Assembly (NCBI GenBank): GCA_964406505.1
Contig: CAYORX010000006.1
Location: forward strand, 12,639 to 76,638
Source: DTU015 sp964406505
GTDB lineage: Bacteria > Bacillota > Sulfobacillia > Fermentithermobacillales > Fermentithermobacillaceae
DNA: 64,000 bases
Direction of reading: 5' to 3'
Shown: positions 45,892 to 55,028 of the stretch, in pieces
How the letters are laid out: every line of letters begins with the position of its first letter
How positions within the stretch are numbered: the first letter of the stretch is position 1
Position numbers and translations under genes: made by a program
Notes under the pieces: model-generated
The model's database searches: none
What the model saw: the letters and a program-made list of their open reading frames with translations, nothing else
What the model was told of the DNA's origin: nothing

Positions 45892-47676
45892 TTATCGTAA
45901 TGTGTCGCGGGGATACGCATCCATTGCCTGATACCACCCAGTTACAACAGACCTTATATTTGAAACATCTTCGGGAAACAAAAGCGGCCTGCCCCGTCCA
46001 TCTAAAATAACTTGTTTAACGCCTGAAACAAGATGCCCCGACACTGAAACTCCTGGCCCAGCACCTACATCAAAATCTCGATTAGGAATCACTTCAAATG
46101 AAGGTTCTTGCCCATTTTGCAAAGCGGCTATTTGTAAAACTCCAGCAACAATATCATATACTTGGTCTTCCAACTTTAACTGTGCCATAACTTTTCCCGG
46201 GGCTATCTCGGGACCAACTGGGGCAATACACGTTCCTAGCATCAGAAGAGTTTCGGATTCTAATAATTTTTCCGCTGCATCCATATTTATATCCATTAGG
46301 ACGCCCACATGGGGAAGCAAAAACCAATTGTCTACATACACATGGGTGATCCCTTCAGGTTGTAACCCATCTAACAACATCATCAACGCCTGATTTCGCC
46401 TTGGCGCGTAAGATAATGCACCACCAGTACCAATAAGTACGTTTATCTTCATCATATCTACTAAGGTTTTCCCAGTAGGTTCCTGACGAAATACATCCCC
46501 TATACTACGTTGCTGTCTCACTCCTTTTAAGCTTCGTATCAAATCTTTATGATGATCTAACGAAAGTCTAAGCGCTTCCTTAGAGACTGCTTGTTCTAAC
46601 ATGAGTTCTTGAAATGTATGAGGTAAACCGGTTGGCCTAATCATTTTGTTGAAATTCCAATTTCTTATTTGACTCACGTCGGGCTCAAAAGGTAACCATC
46701 GTGAAACCATCTTCGGAGTAGCTTCTGCAAGAACATTGCCCATGCTATAAGACATTCCTAGATTGGCCGAAACAGTTCTGTAAAATTGCAAGTCGATAAC
46801 CGAAAACACATCTGTAGTCGCCCCGCCCAAATCTACGGCTAAGACATTTCCCTTAGATTGGTGAGCAATATAAGTCAAAGCATCGCCCACTGCCACAGGA
46901 GTAGGCTTAACATTACCATCGGCCCAAGAAACCAATGTGTTATAACCAGGTGCATGCTTCATTACGTGCTGTAAGAACAGTTCATGTATTTGACGCCTAG
47001 CGGGATCCAGCACTTCTTTTTCAAGCACAGGTCTTATGTTGTCAACAAACGAAAGTTCTACCTCACCTTTAAAAACCTGTTTGACATAACTTCTGGCATT
47101 AATATTTCCCGCAAAAATAACTGGCGTTTTAAATTGCTGCCCGAATCTGGGTTCGGGATCGACCATAGCTATCATTTCAGCGATAGCTGCAACTTCTGAT
47201 ACGTTACCGCCATCAGTACCGCCTGTAATCAAAACCATATCAGGCCTAAGCCGCTTTACCGTATCAATTCTTTCGATAATAGTTCGTGAATCATCAAGGG
47301 CAATTATATCTGATACTATAGCTCCGGCCCCCAACGCGGCTCTGTGAGCTGACTCAGCGGTAATTTCTTTCATGAGCCCCGTTACGATCATTTGTAATCC
47401 GCCACCAGCGCTAGAAGTAGCTATAAATAGATCAACCCCCGAATTATCTTTTGAAGGCATCACGAGCTTGGCGCCCTCTAAAAGCCGTACGTTCACCCGG
47501 CCTTCTAGTTTAGCTAAAGATTGTCTAAAACCTACCATCACATCTAAATGGGGGGCTTCTACGGTCGTAGGGGACACTGTTTTGCCAAGCATGGTCCAGG
47601 CATTATTGTGTTGTTCAAACACGACTGTCTTTGTGGTCGTGCTTCCTATATCTGCGGCAAGGATTCTTCTACACAT
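45892..47676 (-). CDS. GlmL/MutL-like ASKHA-fold ATPase (reactivase-type)
   Basis: The protein has the actin/Hsp70-type phosphate motif ADIGSTTTK at residues 6-14 and a second motif AVDLGGATTDVFSV near 285. It belongs to the GlmL family annotated as an accessory protein of B12-dependent glutamate mutase, thought to act as a chaperone or reactivase. It is longer (594 residues) than the usual 460-480, with an added C-terminal region. No glmS, glmE or other mutase gene lies in the window, so the partner enzyme is unclear. GGGAGGG precedes the ATG at 47676. Confidence 0.85.
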   Translation of the reverse strand: MCRRILAADIGSTTTKTVVFEQHNNAWTMLGKTVSPTTVEAPHLDVMVGFRQSLAKLEGRVNVRLLEGAKLVMPSKDNSGVDLFIATSSAGGGLQMIVTGLMKEITAESAHRAALGAGAIVSDIIALDDSRTIIERIDTVKRLRPDMVLITGGTDGGNVSEVAAIAEMIAMVDPEPRFGQQFKTPVIFAGNINARSYVKQVFKGEVELSFVDNIRPVLEKEVLDPARRQIHELFLQHVMKHAPGYNTLVSWADGNVKPTPVAVGDALTYIAHQSKGNVLAVDLGGATTDVFSVIDLQFYRTVSANLGMSYSMGNVLAEATPKMVSRWLPFEPDVSQIRNWNFNKMIRPTGLPHTFQELMLEQAVSKEALRLSLDHHKDLIRSLKGVRQQRSIGDVFRQEPTGKTLVDMMKINVLIGTGGALSYAPRRNQALMMLLDGLQPEGITHVYVDNWFLLPHVGVLMDINMDAAEKLLESETLLMLGTCIAPVGPEIAPGKVMAQLKLEDQVYDIVAGVLQIAALQNGQEPSFEVIPNRDFDVGAGPGVSVSGHLVSGVKQVILDGRGRPLLFPEDVSNIRSVVTGWYQAMDAYPRDTLR

Positions 47677-47933
47677 CTACATCCCTCCCGTGCAATCCTT
47701 TCGAAAATATTGTTGTTGGTGTTAATAGATATGAGTGGCGTACAATTCGATTAATAATTTGAGGATGAAATATATCGCTTAAATCTTCTACACAATTCCC
47801 AAAATTCCTGCTTATCTGACTGCAGTGGTGATTATAGAATAACATTTAGTTAAACTTGCTAGTTGTCATATAATTGCAGGGAATGGTAAACTCGTTAAAA
47901 CACTTTTATTATTAATCGTAGGAGGGAACTTCC

Positions 47934-49400
47934 ATGAATAAGCAGGACAAGTTCCTTGGTGACGCACTTTCATTCGATGACGTTCTTTTAGTTCCAGGAT
48001 ATTCAGAAGTACTTCCTAAAAACGTAAATATCTCAACATCTATAGGAAACTCCATAAATCTATGCATGCCGATTCTTAGTGCTGCCATGGATACCGTAAC
48101 CGAAAGCCGCATGGCCATCGCTATGGCGCGTGAAGGCGGGCTTGGTATAATACATCGAAATATGTCATTAGACCGGCAAGCTCAGGAAGTAGATAGGGTT
48201 AAACGATCGGAACACGGCGTGATAACCGATCCTTTTTATTTGTCACCAGAAAAAACAGTTGAAGATGCACTAAATTTAATGGCTAAATATCATATTTCAG
48301 GAGTACCGATAATTTCAGATGACCGCCTTGTAGGCATTATCACTAATAGAGATATTCGATTTGAAGAAGATTACACTAAATCCATCTATGACGTAATGAC
48401 CAAAGAAGGACTTATTACTGCGCCTGTGGGAACTTCTTTGAACGAAGCTAAGCAAATTATGGCCAGATATAAAATCGAAAAACTGCTTTTGGTTGATAAT
48501 GAGTTTCGACTAAAAGGACTTATTACTTTAAAAGATATAGAAAAAACCCGGCAACATCCTCACGCATCCAAAGATCACAAAGGTAGATTGCTTGCGGGTG
48601 CGTGTGTCGGAGTAGGGGCCGACACCATGGCCCGGGCAAAGATCCTGGTAGATGCCGGAGTAGACGTTCTTGTAGTTGATAGCGCTCATGGTCATTCAAA
48701 AGGGGTTTTGGATGCGGTTGAACAGCTGAAAAATGCTTTCCCCGAAAAAACCATAATTGCTGGCAACATAGCCACTGGAGAAGCAGCCCGTGATTTGATT
48801 AAACGTGGTGCAGACTGTGTAAAAGTAGGAGTTGGGCCAGGTTCTATATGTACTACTAGAGTAGTGGCAGGTGCCGGAGTACCCCAAATCACGGCGATTT
48901 TTAATGCGGCAGTAATTGCCAAAAAATACGGAGCTTCGGTGATTGCTGACGGCGGCATTAAGTATTCAGGCGATATTGTAAAAGCACTAGCTGCCGGAGC
49001 AGATGCGGTTATGCTCGGAGGATTGCTGGCAGGTACCAAGGAAAGCCCTGGTGAAATGGAAATATGGCAAGGCCGTAGCTTCAAAGTGTATCGAGGAATG
49101 GGTTCTTTAGGAGCTATGAAACAAGGAGCCGCCGATCGATACTTCCAAGAATCCTCTAGCAAAATTGTTCCCGAGGGTATTGAGGGTCGGGTGGCTTATA
49201 AAGGACCGGCAGCAGATACCATTTATCAATTAATTGGAGGAGTCAAGGCCGGAATGGGATATTGTGGGTGTGTAGACCTTAAAACCCTTCAAAAACATGC
49301 TAAATTCGTACAAATAACTAGCGCAGGACTTCGAGAGAGCCATCCCCACAATATACAGATAACAAAGGAGGCGCCTAACTATACACGGTTTTCACAATAA
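47934..49400 (+). CDS. guaB: Inosine-5'-monophosphate dehydrogenase
   Basis: GuaB oxidises IMP to XMP, the first step to GMP. It has the TIM-barrel with catalytic Cys C306 in GSICTT, an inserted pair of CBS domains (about 95-215), DSAHGHS, DGGIKYSGD and a flap with YRGMGS. Length is 488. TAGGAGGGA precedes the ATG by about nine bases. A TATAAT at 47869-47874 could be its -10, though no good -35 is present. The 3' end overlaps the convergent DUF4015 gene by nine bases. Confidence 0.97.
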   Translation: MNKQDKFLGDALSFDDVLLVPGYSEVLPKNVNISTSIGNSINLCMPILSAAMDTVTESRMAIAMAREGGLGIIHRNMSLDRQAQEVDRVKRSEHGVITDPFYLSPEKTVEDALNLMAKYHISGVPIISDDRLVGIITNRDIRFEEDYTKSIYDVMTKEGLITAPVGTSLNEAKQIMARYKIEKLLLVDNEFRLKGLITLKDIEKTRQHPHASKDHKGRLLAGACVGVGADTMARAKILVDAGVDVLVVDSAHGHSKGVLDAVEQLKNAFPEKTIIAGNIATGEAARDLIKRGADCVKVGVGPGSICTTRVVAGAGVPQITAIFNAAVIAKKYGASVIADGGIKYSGDIVKALAAGADAVMLGGLLAGTKESPGEMEIWQGRSFKVYRGMGSLGAMKQGAADRYFQESSSKIVPEGIEGRVAYKGPAADTIYQLIGGVKAGMGYCGCVDLKTLQKHAKFVQITSAGLRESHPHNIQITKEAPNYTRFSQ

Positions 49401-50636
49401 TCTATCTTTAGGTAGATAATCCACGCTTTCAGTATAACGGTTGGAAGGGTTCCATAACATATAAGTATGGATCTCATGCTCAAAAACAGCATTGATTTGA
49501 GCCTGAACTTCTTCCGATCCATATTGAACCCTCATGGAAAAATCTTGAAGCCACGGCCGTATCTTACTTTTAAGCCCTTCAGTACGAGTAAGAGCTTCAT
49601 TTATAGCATTGTACACAACTTCATAGGGGTGTTGTTCCGGCACTTGGAAACCGTATATTCCAGCATTGTAGTAATGCGACGGATACACCATGGGGCATAT
49701 AAAATCAACTGAATCTGCAAGTTGTTCTAACTTCTGACCTATACCCATATCATCTTGTGCGATGGTTACAAACCCAAACACATCAGCGCTTAAATAACCT
49801 TTCCCTTCAAATGCTTGTCCCATATATTCTAAAAACTCGCTTATTGCATCACCGCGGGACTCGTAATTCTCGCTTCCAGGCATAAGCACTCCCGTTGCCT
49901 CTAAACCTTGTGCGCTGTCAGGAAACCTAACATAGTCTAATTGAATTTCATGGAACCCCATGTCTAATGCCCATAATGAAACATCTCTTACGAACTCCCA
50001 ATTTGCTTTATCGTACGGATTAAGCCAAAGCCTTCCATCCCTATCTCTCCATAGACTACCATCAGCGTTTCTAATTGCATGCTTGGGCTCTTTCGTCGCC
50101 AGGTAGGGATCTTGGAAAGCGACTATCCTTGCTATAAGATAGAAATCCTCTTGTTCCAAAACGTTGACTAAGCCTGCGAAGTGATCGTATGGTGCTGGTT
50201 TTGAAACAATATCAGGGGCTTTTTGAGGAATTCTACCGTCATTATCTTTCACATCTACAACCAAACAATTAAGACCAGGATTTTGACGAACAAATGTGAT
50301 CACTTTAGCAAAAATGGAGGGCGTACCAAAAACATCCATGGTTACATATAATCCTCTTGCTGAAAGTGCCTTTTCTATGGGTGCAAGTTTAACTAAAGTT
50401 TCTGGAATCTCTTCATCTCCAATCACAAGTGGATCTTCAACATTATTTCCTTTATGTATGGGCTTCCAAGCAAAATATTCTTCAAAAGGAAGTAATTCAT
50501 AATAATAAACGGTAAACAAAGTTGTTAAAAGAAGTAAAAACGCGGCAAACGTTCCCGCATATGATCTGTTTACCTTGGATTGCCGCTTTACTTGCTCCTG
50601 TGTATCGTAATTAGATTGCGATGCGTTATTCTCCAT
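49392..50636 (-). CDS. Putative glycoside hydrolase (DUF4015 family), membrane-anchored
   Basis: The 414-residue protein has a short cytoplasmic start, one membrane helix (about 28-46), then a TIM-barrel-like domain with GLYVTMDVFGTP, CLVVDVKDNDGRIP, the strand end IQLDYVRFPD and SADVFGFVTI. This is the DUF4015 family of putative glycoside hydrolases related to GH13-like barrels; polymer target unknown, presumably cell-wall or exopolysaccharide outside the membrane. AGGAGAG precedes the ATG. The final codons overlap guaB on the other strand. Confidence 0.88.
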   Translation of the reverse strand: MENNASQSNYDTQEQVKRQSKVNRSYAGTFAAFLLLLTTLFTVYYYELLPFEEYFAWKPIHKGNNVEDPLVIGDEEIPETLVKLAPIEKALSARGLYVTMDVFGTPSIFAKVITFVRQNPGLNCLVVDVKDNDGRIPQKAPDIVSKPAPYDHFAGLVNVLEQEDFYLIARIVAFQDPYLATKEPKHAIRNADGSLWRDRDGRLWLNPYDKANWEFVRDVSLWALDMGFHEIQLDYVRFPDSAQGLEATGVLMPGSENYESRGDAISEFLEYMGQAFEGKGYLSADVFGFVTIAQDDMGIGQKLEQLADSVDFICPMVYPSHYYNAGIYGFQVPEQHPYEVVYNAINEALTRTEGLKSKIRPWLQDFSMRVQYGSEEVQAQINAVFEHEIHTYMLWNPSNRYTESVDYLPKDRLL

Positions 50637-50702
50637 ATTTGCTCTCCTGTCATTTATACATCTTTTAGCAAAGCTCTATTTCTGTTGAATATTTGTAAGA
50701 CG

Positions 50703-51185
50703 TCAGGAACCCCCTTTGTGTTTCAAATGTCTTAACGCAACACAAATCGTAAGGTGTCCCATAGGTGTTTCTAAAGGGATAATAAGTCTTTGAATATCTA
50801 AAGTCGAAATCATCACACCCTTGCCTGAAACAAGAGTTGGCGGCGACAATGTGCATACATATCCACATTCTTCTAATCCGATAGCAGCACGTCCGGTAAT
50901 GATATTTCCCATTTCCGCAATAGCTGACTCGGCCAATTCTTCAAACATAGGTACAGATTCACCTATCATAGCTGAGGCGATAACTTTTGCGGTGCGTTCC
51001 GACATTGAATATATTACAATTCCTTCCGCATCACCGGTTACACCTATGGCAACGTTGACTTCGCCCGATGTCGAACGTGACTCTTCCAGGCGTAATTGAC
51101 CCCTCGATACTTTTACATCAAACTCCTTTTGGAGAAAGCTATAAGCAGACTCTAAAAAAGGATTTATCAAATCTGCCCTGAACAT
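50703..51185 (-). CDS. cheX: Chemotaxis protein CheX (CheY-P phosphatase)
   Basis: CheX dephosphorylates CheY-P in Firmicutes and spirochaetes. The family motif E-x-x-N is present in AEMGNIITG (E91, N94). The 160-residue length and alpha/beta pattern fit. AAAGGGGCGG lies just upstream of the ATG. It follows cheR on the same strand by 106 bp; with CheY the three form a small chemotaxis group without CheA or receptors. Confidence 0.87.
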   Translation of the reverse strand: MFRADLINPFLESAYSFLQKEFDVKVSRGQLRLEESRSTSGEVNVAIGVTGDAEGIVIYSMSERTAKVIASAMIGESVPMFEELAESAIAEMGNIITGRAAIGLEECGYVCTLSPPTLVSGKGVMISTLDIQRLIIPLETPMGHLTICVALRHLKHKGGS

Positions 51186-51291
51186 AAAACCGCCCCTTTC
51201 TTGTCATCGAAATGTACTGCAGCAAGACACGGTACTAAAATTATAACTTCTTACCTGCAAAGTATCTTGCGATATATGAAGTTTTGTTCGA

Positions 51292-52104
51292 TTAAGGTGT
51301 CCGCCAATAAAAAAATGGAAAAATTTGCGAGAGATTGTACTTAGTAAGATCGAATATGGCTTCCGTAGACCCTGTAAACAAAACGCCTCCTGGTTTTAGC
51401 GAACCAGACAACTTTGAAATCACATCTCTTTTGCTTTCCTCTGAAAAATAAATTAACACATTTCTGCAAATAATGAGATCCATGCGATCAGGATATTTTG
51501 AACCCAAAAGATCATGTTTTCCAAATCTCACCATACGTTTCACGGCATCTTTTACAACATATGCACTGTCTTGCTTTATAAAATACTTTTTTAAAAAATT
51601 AATCGGAACATCCTTTACTTGATCGTAAGTATACACCGCTTGATTAGCTTTGCTAAGACTTGGCTCATCTATATCTGTACCAAAAATCGAAACATTCGTT
51701 AACGAATTATCTGAAAAAATCATCGCGGCTGAATAAGCTTCCTGACCTGCGGCCGAACCGGCGCTCCACACTCTAAAGTTATGTTTGGTGGATTCAGATA
51801 ATAAAGGTATAATATGCGACTTCAAAATCTTCCATTGTTCTGGGTTTCTAAAAAATCGAGTCACATTAATCGTAAGGTATTCCAATAGCCGATTTGTTTC
51901 AATGGGATCACGTTTTATGTATGAAACAAAGACCCGAAAATCTTGGATACTGCGTCTACGCATGTAATTTAACAACCTTCGATGCATCTGCCTACTTTTA
52001 TATTTTCGAAGATTAATTCCTGTAATACAAGCAAACTCCTTACAAAAATATGAATAATCGCTGCAACTGGCATACTTTTGATCCATTAGTTCCGAACGCA
52101 GCAT
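51292..52104 (-). CDS. cheR: CheR-family protein-glutamate methyltransferase
   Basis: CheR methylates chemoreceptor glutamates with SAM. The N-terminal helical domain (about 1-80) with LLNYMRRRSIQDF and VTRFFRNPEQW is followed by the SAM-binding domain (VWSAGSAAGQEAYSAAM, GTDIDEPSL, LIICRNVLIYFSEE, and LFTGSTEAIF near the end). Length 270 is standard. GAGAGGG precedes the ATG. No methyl-accepting receptor or CheB is in the window. Confidence 0.94.
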   Translation of the reverse strand: MLRSELMDQKYASCSDYSYFCKEFACITGINLRKYKSRQMHRRLLNYMRRRSIQDFRVFVSYIKRDPIETNRLLEYLTINVTRFFRNPEQWKILKSHIIPLLSESTKHNFRVWSAGSAAGQEAYSAAMIFSDNSLTNVSIFGTDIDEPSLSKANQAVYTYDQVKDVPINFLKKYFIKQDSAYVVKDAVKRMVRFGKHDLLGSKYPDRMDLIICRNVLIYFSEESKRDVISKLSGSLKPGGVLFTGSTEAIFDLTKYNLSQIFPFFYWRTP

Positions 52105-52161
52105 CTATACCCTCTCTTTTCCGCTTACTTGGTTCTGAAATCGTAAATACTGATTTAAACT

Positions 52162-52521
52162 TTAATCTTGACACTGTTTTTTCACAGCTTCAAGAAGTCT
52201 TTCAGGCTCAAACGGTTTAACAATAAAATCTCGTGCGCCCGCCTTAACTGCTTCTAAAACCATGCTTTTTTGTCCCAAGGCTGTTACCATAACCACTTTA
52301 GCATCAGGATCTTTAGTCATGACTTGTTTAAGAGCCTCTATACCGTCTAATACAGGCATAGTAATATCCATAAGTACTAAATCAGGCTTTTCTCGAAAGT
52401 AATTGTTAACGGCTTCTTCTCCGTTAGCTGCTTCGATAACCTGATAACCATTAGCAGTTAATAACCTAGAAGTCTTGTTACGCATAAACATAGCATCGTC
52501 TGCAACCAGAATTTTGGCCAT
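52162..52521 (-). CDS. cheY: CheY-like response regulator
   Basis: This is a single receiver domain of 119 residues with no output domain. The acidic pair D8-D9, the phosphorylated D52 (LVLMDITMP), T80 and K102 are all present. The frame is open to 52557, but ATG at 52521 with GAGGAG ten bases upstream is the family start. It is the first gene of the cheY-cheR-cheX group, so a flagellar switch role is likely, though other phosphorelays cannot be excluded. Confidence 0.93.
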   Translation of the reverse strand: MAKILVADDAMFMRNKTSRLLTANGYQVIEAANGEEAVNNYFREKPDLVLMDITMPVLDGIEALKQVMTKDPDAKVVMVTALGQKSMVLEAVKAGARDFIVKPFEPERLLEAVKKQCQD

Positions 52522-52744
52522 CCAAACCCACTCCTCTAATCTTATCTGCCTATCCAAATATACACTTAATAAATCACTTCTTTACCGAAACCATATAAAA
52601 CCAATTGTGTTAGTGATGTTTTCCCAACATATCAAACACAATCGAAATACGCCTATTAGATGACAACATCCCCTTGCCACCTAATATCGATATTGACAGC
52701 AAAGAAATTAAGGGATTACGATCAGATTCAAAAAACTGGTTGAG

Positions 52745-54433
52745 TTACTGATCAAACTGTTGACTGATTACTTCCCAAATATCCTGTGTTTCAAATCCAA
52801 TACACCACGCAGCTACCCCCGCAAGGGCATAGTCGTTTACGAGTTCAAGGCGCTTTTCTATTGATTCAACATTTTCTAGCCATATTTTATAAGTTTTACC
52901 TTTTCCCTTTTTCTCTGCATAGAACAATTGAGTTTCTGCGTCGTAGTGAGAACTTATCCCTTCTTCCAAAAGCCAACGTGCTGCTTTATCCATGCCAAGC
53001 GCCGTAGACGAAACCTTTACACCATCGTTTTCATATGACTCAACCCATAGTCGAGTATAAAATGGAATTCCTAAAACAAGTTTTTTATTTGGAACTTCTT
53101 CTAATGTTCTATTTATGGTCCATTCAGTCCACGGAATTGCAGATACAGGTCCAGCCACCTGAGAATTTTGTGGGTATTGGTCGTATGCCATCAGCATTAC
53201 ATAATCAACCGTTTGAGCAAGCTTCTCCCGTTCAATAAACCGTGACCAATTGGGGCTGCTAGATTTCACTGTTATATCAACAGATACAGTAAGACCTTCT
53301 TTGTGAAGCATGGGAGTAAGTTCCCGCACAAATTGGGTGAAATACTGCCCGTCGGATAGATTTACATTTTCAAAATCAATATTTATTCCATCGAGCTTGT
53401 AAACCCGAGCATATATAAGAAGTTGTGATACAATTTTATCTCTTAAACCGGAATCCCTTAAGACCACCGAAGTTATTTCAGGATTAAATGAGTTAGAAAA
53501 TAACGCCCATACCTGATAGCCTTGTGAATGAGCCCAATTGACGTAGCGCATATCTGCCCTGTTCTCAAGTTCACCTGGGACATCGGAAAGGTGAAACCAT
53601 GTAGGCGATACCACATTCAAACCCGGCATGTAGCCCAAATCCAAGGGCTCTGGTGTAACAGTTATCACTTGTTCCCATCCGAGGACTATCTTTTCGCCTT
53701 TAAGTGAAATGGGAACATAATCTTCGAACTTTCGGATCATGGGTGGCACCTTTTTTACGTTTCCTACATTATTCTTAGCGATATAACCATAAAACCCGCC
53801 ATCGATCGCAACCTTCAACCATCTTGCTTTATCTTCATAGATCGTCACTATTTCGCCTTTAGATAACTTACGCACCCTTGGCGAAAAAATGAACGGTTTG
53901 AGCCGCAAAACTGTATCGGCATTTACTTGACCTACAGTACTAGGGATATCGGCAAGTTTCACTACAAAAGTACCAGCGTTTTGATGATAAGTAACCGATA
54001 CCGGATAAAGAATCTCAAGGGTGCTTGCGGGAATGTAAGGTTCGTTTTTACTAAGGATAACCGGCAGCCGCAAATCTACAGGGTGCTGGTTCACATACGC
54101 AGTCAAAGATTCTTCTCGAAGTTTTACGACCTTGTTTTTTGTTGTTACAACTATTTCCCCACTTTCATCCCAAAACACGTGGGGATCAAGTTTGCTTTTT
54201 ATAAATTGAAACGGCACATATGCTTCGCCCTCTTCAACTATTACCGGAAACCTTTGTTTTTCCCCTTCATAAATTAATTGCGGACAATCATCTAGTAAAA
54301 TCTCAACGTACCGTAAAGATGAATAAGTCAACATAATTAAACCGAGTAAACCCATAAATACGAACATAACACCAATGAAGTTAATAACACGCCTTTGACC
54401 CTTTGGGGTAAAAATTTTTAACTTGAACAGCAA
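52745..54433 (-). CDS. GH18 glycosidase with copper-amine-oxidase-like and SH3 modules
   Basis: The 562-residue protein starts with one membrane helix or uncleaved signal (about 15-40). A copper-amine-oxidase N-terminal-like region (about 60-165) and a bacterial SH3 domain (about 175-235) follow. A GH18 barrel from about 250 holds the motif DGINIDFENV with the catalytic Glu, and VMLMAYDQYP. This resembles spore-associated cortex or peptidoglycan N-acetylglucosaminidases such as the YaaH/SleL group, so a role in spore germination or wall turnover is likely. The TTG start at 54433 is behind GGCGAG. Confidence 0.9.
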   Translation of the reverse strand: MLFKLKIFTPKGQRRVINFIGVMFVFMGLLGLIMLTYSSLRYVEILLDDCPQLIYEGEKQRFPVIVEEGEAYVPFQFIKSKLDPHVFWDESGEIVVTTKNKVVKLREESLTAYVNQHPVDLRLPVILSKNEPYIPASTLEILYPVSVTYHQNAGTFVVKLADIPSTVGQVNADTVLRLKPFIFSPRVRKLSKGEIVTIYEDKARWLKVAIDGGFYGYIAKNNVGNVKKVPPMIRKFEDYVPISLKGEKIVLGWEQVITVTPEPLDLGYMPGLNVVSPTWFHLSDVPGELENRADMRYVNWAHSQGYQVWALFSNSFNPEITSVVLRDSGLRDKIVSQLLIYARVYKLDGINIDFENVNLSDGQYFTQFVRELTPMLHKEGLTVSVDITVKSSSPNWSRFIEREKLAQTVDYVMLMAYDQYPQNSQVAGPVSAIPWTEWTINRTLEEVPNKKLVLGIPFYTRLWVESYENDGVKVSSTALGMDKAARWLLEEGISSHYDAETQLFYAEKKGKGKTYKIWLENVESIEKRLELVNDYALAGVAAWCIGFETQDIWEVISQQFDQ

Positions 54434-54673
54434 AACAATCTCGCCTTTTTTACGAATTGTTATAAATACGGTGCGGAATGCACGTATTCATATTTAACTT
54501 ACAATATGCAATAATGTTAGACTAGATGTTTCGCCGTAAATGAGTACTATATCCTGCTTAAGTATATGTTAATTTGTGGTATCGTCGGCAATATTCAAAA
54601 GTGACAAAATACTCCCAGTACCTATAAAAGTTTTCTAATTAAATTTGAAAAGTTGCCAACTAATATATCTTCT

Positions 54674-54698
54674 AAAAAGCCAGGTCCAAAGACCTGGC
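54674..54698 (-). terminator. Rho-independent terminator after the ferredoxin gene
   Basis: A perfect 8-bp stem (GCCAGGTC 54679-54686 with GACCTGGC 54691-54698) and a four-base loop are followed on the minus strand by TTTTT (54678-54674). It lies about 50 bp after the ferredoxin stop. The rest of the 54434-54749 gap shows no gene. Confidence 0.9.
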
Positions 54699-54749
54699 CG
54701 AAAATCCTAAGTATGATCTGTGTAAGCAGCTATGTACGATTTTAGACTG

Positions 54750-54938
54750 TTAGTCTTCTATGATGATCGCTCCGGTTGGACAAATGTCAGCAGCATCTTG
54801 TGCACAATCGATATCTTCTTCTGCCCCATCTATAACCTCAGCCTTTCCATCATCTGTCAACTCAAAAACATCGGGGCATGTGTCAACGCAAACCCCACAT
54901 CCGATACAAAGATCCTCATCAACATAAACTTTTGCCAT
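54750..54938 (-). CDS. Single-cluster 4Fe-4S ferredoxin
   Basis: The 62-residue acidic protein carries C-x2-C-x2-C-x3-C-P (CIGCGVCVDTCP, about residues 11-22) and a later CPTG, as in monocluster ferredoxins of anaerobes that carry electrons at low potential. The longer frame to 54977 is rejected because MAKVYVDEDLC at 54938 is the family start. It is a single gene with its own terminator; the FMN-lipoprotein upstream is on the same strand. Confidence 0.95.
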   Translation of the reverse strand: MAKVYVDEDLCIGCGVCVDTCPDVFELTDDGKAEVIDGAEEDIDCAQDAADICPTGAIIIED

Positions 54939-55028
54939 TCTGCACCCGCCCTTCATTAGTTTTAGGAAGCATTTCACAATAATGATTATAGCATACCTGT
55001 TATGGCTTGCTATAGCCCTCAGTTCAAT

